Assembly (NCBI GenBank): GCA_046546375.1
Contig: JBKGXV010000152.1
Span: 1-5,371, forward strand
DNA length: 5,371 nt
Direction of reading: 5' to 3'
From: JAEZKC01 sp046546375
Lineage (GTDB): Bacteria; Fibrobacterota; Chitinivibrionia; Chitinivibrionales; Chitinispirillaceae
The position numbers and the translations under genes are program-made. Positions 1 through 4,184 of this stretch are shown here, piece after piece (within the stretch, counting starts at the first letter, position 1; the number at the start of each line of letters is the position of its first letter). Under the pieces are notes generated by a model that was not told the origin of the DNA, made no database searches, and was given only the letters and a program-made list of their open reading frames with translations.

Positions 1-176
1 ATGTTTCAGATTTTTTTGGTTAACGGCGAGGACGCCTCTGCGGTTAAGCCAAGCTCGCCTCCTGCATTGCAAATTGGGTGCTGAAATGATAGTGCGGGAG
101 TTTGGTTTGGGTTTACCGGATAAAGGACCTTTGGTGCGTGTACCATGCTCGCCCCGACCCCGGCATTTCTTCCACT
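1..176. other. Intergenic stretch without a recognised gene
   Basis: No open frame here has a credible start with a ribosome-binding site, and the short frames present read as low-complexity, Pro/Arg-rich translations typical of non-coding GC-rich DNA. The left edge has a T-run (11-17) followed by a GGTTAA word at 18-23, repeated at 42-47. Between them is a small GGCG/CGCC hairpin with loop AGGA (25-36). The minus-strand reading of the first 50 bases (TTAACCGCAGAGGCG) resembles CGCAGAG-type simple intergenic repeats seen in many environmental bacterial genomes; that resemblance is from memory and is weak. The stretch joins directly to the mosaic repeat that follows. Confidence 0.5.
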
Positions 177-226
177 GTCGGTCCGGCGCGCAAGGTTGGA
201 CTGAGGGTGAGGCGAAACATCCCGAA

Positions 227-290
227 GGAGAACCGGTCCCGCGTCCTCGCGGGATGCGCCCAAAATCTTAATCTTTCTTTTCTGTTCTGG
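227..290 (+). repeat. Extra copy of hairpin module 2
   Basis: This segment starts GGAGAACCGGT, continues through a GC-rich hairpin to ATGCGCCC, and then has a pyrimidine-rich tail (ATCTTTCTTTTCTG). It aligns with 3804-3871 in the right repeat copy and with 352-400 in the same copy. It is therefore a third instance of the module and an internal duplication within copy A. Relative to the right copy the core is 2 bases shorter, and the missing bases are the two partners of a single base pair of the hairpin. The duplication is seen directly; its function is unknown. Confidence 0.7.
238..253 (+). other. GC hairpin of module 2 (instance 1)
   Basis: Perfect 6-bp stem CCCGCG/CGCGGG closed by a TCCT tetraloop. 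The core CGCG-TCCT-CGCG corresponds to CGCGA-TCCT-TCGCG at 365-378 and CGCGG-TCCG-CCGCG at 3817-3830. There is no T-tract after it, so it does not look like an intrinsic terminator. Confidence 0.65.
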
Positions 291-303
291 AGACAATCTT
301 CGG

Positions 304-349
304 CGGTGTCTTCACCGACTGGTCCCGCTTAGCGGGATTTATGATCCTG
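304..349 (+). other. Tandem hairpins with alternative pairing, left copy
   Basis: The first hairpin is CGGTG-TCTT-CACCG (304-317). It is followed by TCCCGC-TTA-GCGGGA (323-337), a 6-bp stem followed by ATTTA. The 3' arm of the second hairpin can instead pair downstream as CGGGAT (333-338) with ATCCTG (344-349), one pair being a G-T wobble. The second and third stems are thus mutually exclusive, as in attenuator-like switches. The same arrangement occurs at 3756-3801. No gene follows on the plus strand, so a regulatory role is inference only. Confidence 0.55.
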
Positions 350-364
350 AGGGAGAATCGGTGA

Positions 365-378
365 CGCGATCCTTCGCG
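365..378 (+). other. GC hairpin of module 2 (instance 2)
   Basis: Stem CGCGA/TCGCG with a TCCT loop. The innermost pair is A-T (369/374), whereas the matching position in the right copy is G-C (3821/3826). This compensatory change keeps the stem while the sequence diverges. Confidence 0.65.
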
Positions 379-556
379 GCAGGTGCCCATATTCTTATTT
401 TTCTAACATCGTCATGTCCTTACCGCGCGCCACCCCTCCCCTTAAAACCCCCAAAACACCCCCGAAAACAGTGCTCTAAGCCCAGATTTATCACAAAAGC
501 AAGCAGGCCGGAGCCCGAAAATCAACAACTTGCGGCGAAATTCCATGGTCCGACCC

Positions 557-647
557 GCGTAGGGGAAACTGTCCGGCTCAGGGGCTTGGCCACCACAAGC
601 CGCTCGTCTTTGACTATGAGCAGCTTGTGGCTAAGCAGGGATCAGGA
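557..647. other. 3' flank of the CBM-protein gene
   Basis: Short segment between the end of the left repeat copy and the TAA stop of the minus-strand CBM-protein gene. Apart from the inverted repeat at 593-630, nothing recognisable is present. The inverted repeat, rather than the repeat block, is the structure nearest to the gene end. Confidence 0.5.
593..630 (-). terminator. Inverted repeat downstream of CBM-protein gene, possible 3' hairpin
   Basis: CCACAAGC (593-600) pairs perfectly with GCTTGTGG (623-630). Inside, after one mismatch, GCTC (602-605) pairs with GAGC (618-621), giving an extended stem of about 12-14 pairs with a loop of about 8 bases. It begins 17 bases beyond the TAA stop (648-650) of the minus-strand gene, a normal place for a terminator or a 3' stabilising structure. 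On the minus strand the hairpin is not followed by a T-run, so it is not a canonical Rho-independent terminator. It may instead protect the 3' end or act with Rho. Confidence 0.45.
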
Positions 648-2897
648 TTATCTCAACATGAATTTATTTACCGATTTCTCCCCGGCGCCTTTGAAAACTG
701 CTATATACAATCCATCGGCCACCACTGAACCATAGGAATTCTTCCGATCCCACATTGTGCGCTCTGATGCAGTCAGCGAATGTACTTTCCTGCCGTTCAT
801 TGCATATATGTGCAGTCTGCCAGTCACATTCTTCCCGGTGATGAAAGTGACTTTGCCGGCATGTTGCACGATTTTGAGAGGTGATTGCTTTGGTGAACGG
901 GTAACCATTCTGTTGATTATACCAACTACCGGTTCGGCAGTAAGACTTACGTTGTCAAGAGATACAAGAGCCGTCGAACCGCCGAGAAAAAATTCGATTC
1001 TGCCATCAACATCCTCCGGTGCAGTGAAAATCCAGGAGTATTTCTTTGAAGTGGTGGGAAGATCGAAAGTGGAATCCACCAGAACGACCGATGGATCATC
1101 GCTGTCGGATACTTTCACACGCATGGAGCGCTGTCCTGCAGCGTGGCAGTCAAAGGAGAAATGGTATTCCTCCCCTTCGATTATCTGCAGGCTGTTTTGT
1201 GAAAAAACAATGTCTTCAGGCTTCTCTCCCGCATCATCCATGCTCACTTTCAAAACCTCGTCCCTGATTTCCACAGAAGCAGCAGCGCCATCAGAGAGTC
1301 CCAATCTGTTCCACCCCTCCAGACCGTCAGCAAACTTACCGTTTGTAACAACTTCTCCTTTTTTCAGAGGTTCGCCGAAACTGTTGACACCGAAGATGAA
1401 ACTTTTTCCCAGTATACTGTCAGTATCCGCATTCTTGATTCTTATAAAACACGTCTGTGAGCTTATCTGTGGAACCACCCAGTCTGTCTCACCGAAGTTG
1501 GCGATTTCCTCCTTGATCACTTCCCATGCCTGGCCGCTGTCAGATGAAAATTCCGCAGTTACATTGGCGACTTCCAGATCATTCCATGAAATCCTGAATT
1601 CCTCTCCGCTTTTAAGGGTGGCATTCAAAGAAGGGCTTGTGATGATGAACTGCGAAGCATCGGTTTCAACAAGACTCACATTGTCTATGAAAACAGAGGA
1701 TGAATCCCCGGCACAGTTGAATTCCACTCTGATATCCTCCCATGCCGTTTCAGTAAGAAAACTGGTTGTGTATGTCTTTTTGCTCTCCGTGATGTTAACA
1801 GGAACAGTATCTCCGCCGTAAACGGTCCACGGGGCGCCATCCGGACCTATGTTGGCGTAAATCTGTTTTGCTGATGATGCGTAGGCATCAAATGAGAAAG
1901 TATAGACTTTTCCGCTCTCAAGGGAAATGCCGGACTGAAACAACTTTATCTGCCAGCTTTCGGGATCGTCGAAGCCGCCAATGGAATCTATTCTGTATTC
2001 TCCGTCCACGACAGCTCCTCTGGCATGCCCGCCGACAACATCCAGATCCCATTCTTTCGCCTGTCCTGCAAACTGGCCATTGTCGATCTTTTCCCCTTCC
2101 ACAACTACTCCGGCTTCATGGATGACAAAACTATCTGAAGTATCCGCCGCGTTTCCCTCGACATCGCTGATGGCAATCAGGCATTGGTCACCGGCAGCAT
2201 TTTCGGGTATCGACCAGGTAAACTCCTTTTCATTTGAAGCGGATCCCACGACAGTACTCCAATCATCTCCCCCATTGTTTGAAAATGTAATCTCAACCTC
2301 GGAGATATCTCCGCTGTTGCTCCATTCAATTTTCTGTTCTTCACCTGTAAGCCACTGTGATTGCTCATCGGGTGTGTATACATAAATCATCGGATCGGTA
2401 CTCACGGTAAGCTGCACGCTGTCGATAAGCACAGTGGCATCAGAGTCTACACTGGTGATTTGTAACCGAAGCTCTGCATTCTCATCGGTTTCAGCTTTCA
2501 TGAAAAAGGGTACAGAGTACATTCGTGACCTGGTCTCCAGGGATATTTCACCCAAATCCGAATCAGAGTATATCTCACCGTTTCCATTTACAAGTTGTGC
2601 CGAAACAGTTGTGTTCAAATCGGTAGCACTGGCGTAAAATTTCAGAGTATATGCTTCATTCTGGATCAGAGGTATCCCGCTCTGAACAACATCGGGACCG
2701 GCACTTCCCTCTCCGGGCGAAGTGATTTCAATATACGCTCTCTCCGAGACTACCTCTACCGTTGAATTCGAGCCGTTTTCTTCAAGCCTCCAATCAGAGA
2801 AACCATTGTCGAAGTGACCGTTCACAACCAGATTTTCCTGAGCAGACACTCCAAAAGCGAACACGAGCGCAAGACCTGCAGATAATAAATACTTCAT
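648..2897 (-). CDS. Exported multi-CBM4/9 and Ig-like protein with C-terminal sorting-type domain
   Basis: Predicted 749-residue secreted protein, probably surface-attached and carbohydrate-binding. A lipid-free signal peptide covers residues 1-19 (MKYLL start, hydrophobic core, VSA|QE cleavage). Three CBM4/9-like jelly-roll modules follow at about 22-166, 271-411 and 517-654. Each opens with an NG-H/Q/K-F motif and a downstream Trp (W36, W283, W529) and closes with a V-x-I/L-D-S/N-V-x-L strand. Two related Ig-like sandwiches sit between them (about 170-262 and 415-505), with shared motifs G-E-x-x-x-I-x-W, S-x-x-G-x-x-W and a late Cys (C239, C483). The tail (about 675-749) has IYAMNGRKV, a Trp (W716) and DGLYIAVF, as in type IX secretion/FCB sorting domains. 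No catalytic module is visible, so it should bind glycan or act as an adhesin rather than cleave. The frame stays open 92 codons upstream, but the signal peptide and the ribosome-binding site at 2901-2908 fix this ATG. Domain calls are by motif only; the exact ligand is unknown. Confidence 0.9.
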   Translation of the reverse strand: MKYLLSAGLALVFAFGVSAQENLVVNGHFDNGFSDWRLEENGSNSTVEVVSERAYIEITSPGEGSAGPDVVQSGIPLIQNEAYTLKFYASATDLNTTVSAQLVNGNGEIYSDSDLGEISLETRSRMYSVPFFMKAETDENAELRLQITSVDSDATVLIDSVQLTVSTDPMIYVYTPDEQSQWLTGEEQKIEWSNSGDISEVEITFSNNGGDDWSTVVGSASNEKEFTWSIPENAAGDQCLIAISDVEGNAADTSDSFVIHEAGVVVEGEKIDNGQFAGQAKEWDLDVVGGHARGAVVDGEYRIDSIGGFDDPESWQIKLFQSGISLESGKVYTFSFDAYASSAKQIYANIGPDGAPWTVYGGDTVPVNITESKKTYTTSFLTETAWEDIRVEFNCAGDSSSVFIDNVSLVETDASQFIITSPSLNATLKSGEEFRISWNDLEVANVTAEFSSDSGQAWEVIKEEIANFGETDWVVPQISSQTCFIRIKNADTDSILGKSFIFGVNSFGEPLKKGEVVTNGKFADGLEGWNRLGLSDGAAASVEIRDEVLKVSMDDAGEKPEDIVFSQNSLQIIEGEEYHFSFDCHAAGQRSMRVKVSDSDDPSVVLVDSTFDLPTTSKKYSWIFTAPEDVDGRIEFFLGGSTALVSLDNVSLTAEPVVGIINRMVTRSPKQSPLKIVQHAGKVTFITGKNVTGRLHIYAMNGRKVHSLTASERTMWDRKNSYGSVVADGLYIAVFKGAGEKSVNKFMLR

Positions 2898-2900
2898 GAA

Positions 2901-2908
2901 ACCTCCTT
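2901..2908 (-). promoter_or_regulatory. Strong ribosome-binding site fixing the CBM-protein start
   Basis: The minus strand reads AAGGAGGT, then TTC, then ATG at 2897-2895. This is a near-perfect anti-16S match with short but workable spacing. It sits directly before the codon that begins a textbook signal peptide, so it decides the start over the ATG codons further upstream in the same open frame (for example at 3173). Confidence 0.85.
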
Positions 2909-2957
2909 GTGATATGGATGGATGAGCTGCATTCATGGGCGGCTCTGTTTTTTTCGT

Positions 2958-2976
2958 TGTATACGGCAGTCTGCCG
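2958..2976 (-). promoter_or_regulatory. Operator-like palindrome adjoining a -10-like box
   Basis: CGGCAG-T-CTGCCG (2964-2976) is a perfect 6-bp inverted repeat around one central base. On the minus strand it is followed immediately by TATACA (2963-2958), a fair -10 match lying about 60 bases before the ATG. The hexamer 17 bases upstream (GATTCA) is a poor -35, so this would be a weak or activator-dependent promoter if real. The palindrome occupying the -10/-35 spacer would suit a repressor. Inferred from sequence only. Confidence 0.3.
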
Positions 2977-3316
2977 ATATTGAATCTGAAAACATCCGCA
3001 CTGAATCCGCGGCTGAGGTATTCTTCATTCCCTGGCGGACTTCTTCTGGAAACTGAATCCGCACCCCTTTGAGGGTCAGCATGTTTGATTTCTCTTTGGC
3101 AGGAGAGTTTCTGTTCACGTCTGAAGCCACAGGTTAGGGATATTGCTTTCTCCAGCTTCATCCATCGGGTCAATAAACCGATACACCCGGATTTTTCCCG
3201 TGTCCAGCTTTCATTTCACTGCGGCTGGTGAAAAAACTGCCCCGGAAAAAACAATATATATTCTGATACCGGTGGTGTGCTCTGAATCTCTGCGGTAGAT
3301 GCTTTTGGGATTCGAA

Positions 3317-3344
3317 ATTCGTAAATCACATGTAATTCGTAAAT
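3317..3344 (+). repeat. Short direct repeat ATTCGTAAAT
   Basis: The 10-base word occurs at 3317-3326 and 3335-3344, start to start 18 bases. AATTCGTAA-type tandem words are frequent fossils of simple repeats in intergenic DNA of environmental bacteria, so this is probably a decayed simple repeat and not a binding-site array. Confidence 0.5.
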
Positions 3345-3362
3345 GTTTATGGGGCCTGCCAT

Positions 3363-3378
3363 CCCGATGAAATTCGGG
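3363..3378. other. CCCGA/TCGGG hairpin
   Basis: CCCGA (3363-3367) pairs with TCGGG (3374-3378) around a 6-base loop TGAAAT. It belongs to the recurring TCCCG…CGGGA palindromes of these spacers. There is no T-tract, so it is unlikely to be a simple terminator. Confidence 0.5.
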
Positions 3379-3440
3379 AGGCCTCCTTCGGGCTCGGCCA
3401 ATCCCGCCAAGCGGTTTAGCCGGTCTCAGTTGTCGGAGCT

Positions 3441-3458
3441 TCCCGATGTAAATCGGGA
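3441..3458. other. TCCCGAT/ATCGGGA hairpin
   Basis: Perfect 7-bp stem TCCCGAT (3441-3447) with ATCGGGA (3452-3458) and a GTAA tetraloop. It lies directly after the 12-base word GTTGTCGGAGCT and before GCCTTCGCTCC, the layout of palindromic intergenic repeat units common in FCB-group genomes (recalled, not searched). Confidence 0.55.
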
Positions 3459-3755
3459 TGCCTTCGCTCCCCCCCCTCCGTCCGCCCTGGCCAAAACCGG
3501 CGCACAACGTTGGTCATTATGTAAATGATACGTCCTTCAGAGCAGAGACTGTAAATCATTAAAACATTGGGTATAAAGGTCGATTCTACACAGCTAAGGT
3601 AACATGTAACCAGATAAACTCTGCCCAACGGTGCTGAACAATCCAGACCGATCGTATACATTACGAACCCTCGTTGTCGTTCCGATGCACCAAAGGTTGG
3701 ACTGAAGGCGAGGCGAAGCATCCCGAAGATTTCGGAAAGAACAAAAATACGACGG

Positions 3756-3801
3756 CGGTGTCCCCACCGTCTAGTCCCGCTTAGCGGGATTTTTAATCCC
3801 G
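3756..3801 (+). other. Tandem hairpins with alternative pairing, right copy
   Basis: CGGTG-TCCC-CACCG (3756-3769) is followed by TCCCGC-TTA-GCGGGA (3775-3789) and a T-run (3790-3794), so the second hairpin looks like a short Rho-independent terminator on the plus strand. CGGGAT (3785-3790) can alternatively pair with ATCCCG (3796-3801), which would destroy the terminator-like stem and bury the T-run in a loop. The same competing pairs exist at 304-349. No plus-strand gene lies on either side, so a small RNA or a DNA-level role is as likely as attenuation. Confidence 0.55.
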
Positions 3802-3816
3802 GGGGAGAACCGGTGA

Positions 3817-3830
3817 CGCGGTCCGCCGCG
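3817..3830 (+). other. GC hairpin of module 2 (instance 3)
   Basis: Stem CGCGG/CCGCG with loop TCCG. Compared with 365-378, the closing pair is changed from A-T to G-C on both sides. It is flanked by the conserved words GGAGAACCGGTGA before and GCGCCC after. Confidence 0.65.
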
Positions 3831-3864
3831 GCATGCGCCCAGAACCTTATCCTTTCTCTCATGT

Positions 3865-4000
3865 TATTCGGAAAAAAATATATAATTTCTGTGCGTTTAC
3901 AATCCCGAGCGCTGAAAGTGCGGCATTTCCGGGAGGATGCGGGGAAAATCCTGGGTAGGTCGTTATTAAAGTTATGATAAAGATCGAATCGCCTGAACAT
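3865..4000. other. Sequence specific to the right repeat copy
   Basis: The left copy passes from the pyrimidine-rich end of module 2 to module 4 in about 20 bases. Here about 130 bases intervene. They begin with an AT-rich patch (GAAAAAAATATATAATTTC), include a TCCCG (3903-3907) … CGGGA (3930-3934) inverted repeat with a nested CGC/GCG pair, and end in TTATTAAAGTTATGATAAAG. No coding capacity and no clear target-site duplication were seen. It may be an insertion here or a deletion in the left copy; boundaries are approximate. Confidence 0.5.
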
Positions 4001-4140
4001 TTCACATACCGCGCGCCAACCCCGCTTAAAACCCCCGAAAGACCCCCGAAAACAGTACTCTAAGCCCCGTTATATCACGAAAGCAAGAAGGCCGGCACTT
4101 GAAAATCAACCACTTGGGGCGAAAATTCATGGTCCGACCC

Positions 4141-4184
4141 CCGGTCCGCCCTAAATTATGAGGTAAAGAGCGCGGGATTCAGTA
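4141..4184. other. 3' flank of the acetyltransferase-fusion gene
   Basis: Only 44 bases separate the TAG stop of the minus-strand gene (4185-4187) from the right repeat copy. No hairpin with a T-tract is visible here for the minus strand, so transcription of this gene probably runs into the repeat block, whose structures may serve as its 3' end. Confidence 0.4.

Larger units (their letters stand above)
177..556 (+). repeat. Mosaic intergenic repeat, left copy (A)
   Basis: This non-coding block shares a series of modules, in the same order and orientation, with 3676-4140. Module 1 (192-226) matches 3693-3727 at 32 of 35 positions. Module 3 plus module 2' (301-389) matches 3753-3841 without gaps at about 75 of 89. 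Module 4 (421-556) matches 4007-4140 at about 85% with small gaps. Between modules 1 and 3 this copy carries an extra copy of module 2 (227-290) that the right copy lacks there. Substitutions are spread evenly and there are 1-2 base indels, so this is not a conserved protein gene. Several hairpins lie inside (238-253, 304-317, 323-349, 365-378). The block lies downstream of the exported CBM-protein gene. Strand is arbitrary. It could be a dispersed intergenic repeat family or the remnant of a non-autonomous element. Confidence 0.85.
2898..3180 (-). promoter_or_regulatory. 5' leader/promoter region of the CBM-protein gene
   Basis: About 280 bases upstream of the exported-protein gene. The gene's frame is open through here, but the translation (basic, without a domain or signal pattern) precedes a well-defined signal peptide and start site, so it is judged non-coding. 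Two signals stand out. One is a 13-bp palindrome (2964-2976) next to a -10-like TATACA. The other is an exact 11-base direct repeat ACTGAATCCGC at 3000-3010 and 3052-3062, 52 bases apart (about five helical turns), which could bind a regulator. No convincing -35 box was found. Confidence 0.4.
3181..3675. other. Intergenic stretch with palindromes and short repeats
   Basis: No gene is supported. Frames across this region on both strands translate to Pro/Arg/Gly-rich or repeat-derived peptides without ribosome-binding sites. Contents include an AT-rich patch (3248-3266), ATTCGTAAAT repeated at 3317-3326 and 3335-3344 with an 18-base period, and two TCCCG/CGGGA palindromes (3363-3378 and 3441-3458). 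The word GTTGTCGGAGCT (3429-3440) recurs exactly at 5347-5358. The part from 3541 to 3675 shows nothing recognisable. Confidence 0.6.
3676..4140 (+). repeat. Mosaic intergenic repeat, right copy (B)
   Basis: Second copy of the modular repeat also present at 177-556, same orientation, start-to-start distance about 3.5 kb. Shared modules are 3693-3727 (91% identical), 3753-3841 (about 84%) and 4007-4140 (about 85%). Differences are structural: the left copy's 74-base spacer with an extra module 2 is replaced here by 25 bases (3728-3752), and about 130 bases unique to this copy (roughly 3865-4000) separate module 2 from module 4. The last module contains two tandem 11-base units ACCCCCGAAA+R (4031-4052), also present in slightly decayed form at 447-468. 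The block lies just downstream of the acetyltransferase-fusion gene, as the left copy lies downstream of the CBM-protein gene. Function unknown. Confidence 0.85.

Noticed and set aside
6..296. 96-codon minus-strand open frame at the left edge
   Set aside because: It overlaps the repeat module and its hairpin, with no ribosome-binding site and no recognisable domain.
361..735. 124-codon plus-strand open frame
   Set aside because: It runs through the structured repeat and into the 3' end of the CBM-protein gene on the other strand. The second copy of the repeat does not keep the frame.
757..1821. 354-codon open frame on the plus strand
   Set aside because: It lies wholly antisense to the CBM-protein gene, has no ribosome-binding site or domain, and is rich in Ser/Thr/Leu as expected from the complement of an Asp/Glu/Ser-rich gene.
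2898..3173. Extended N-terminus for the CBM protein starting at 3173
   Set aside because: A strong ribosome-binding site and a classic signal peptide begin at 2897; an added 92 residues would bury the signal peptide.
3541..3675. tRNA or other small RNA gene
   Set aside because: GGTAACATGTAACC looked like a near-palindrome, but no cloverleaf, T-loop or other known RNA signature could be drawn.
3416..4000. 194-codon minus-strand open frame between the two genes
   Set aside because: It crosses the repeat modules and hairpins, has no clear ribosome-binding site, and its composition (Arg/Gly/Pro-rich, no domain pattern) looks non-coding. Repeat-copy differences include indels that would break the frame.
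177..4140. Composite transposon with the two repeats as insertion sequences
   Set aside because: Neither copy encodes a transposase or has terminal inverted repeats, and no target-site duplication was seen around them.
4031..4140. CRISPR array
   Set aside because: Only two adjacent 11-base units without spacers of regular size, and no cas genes.
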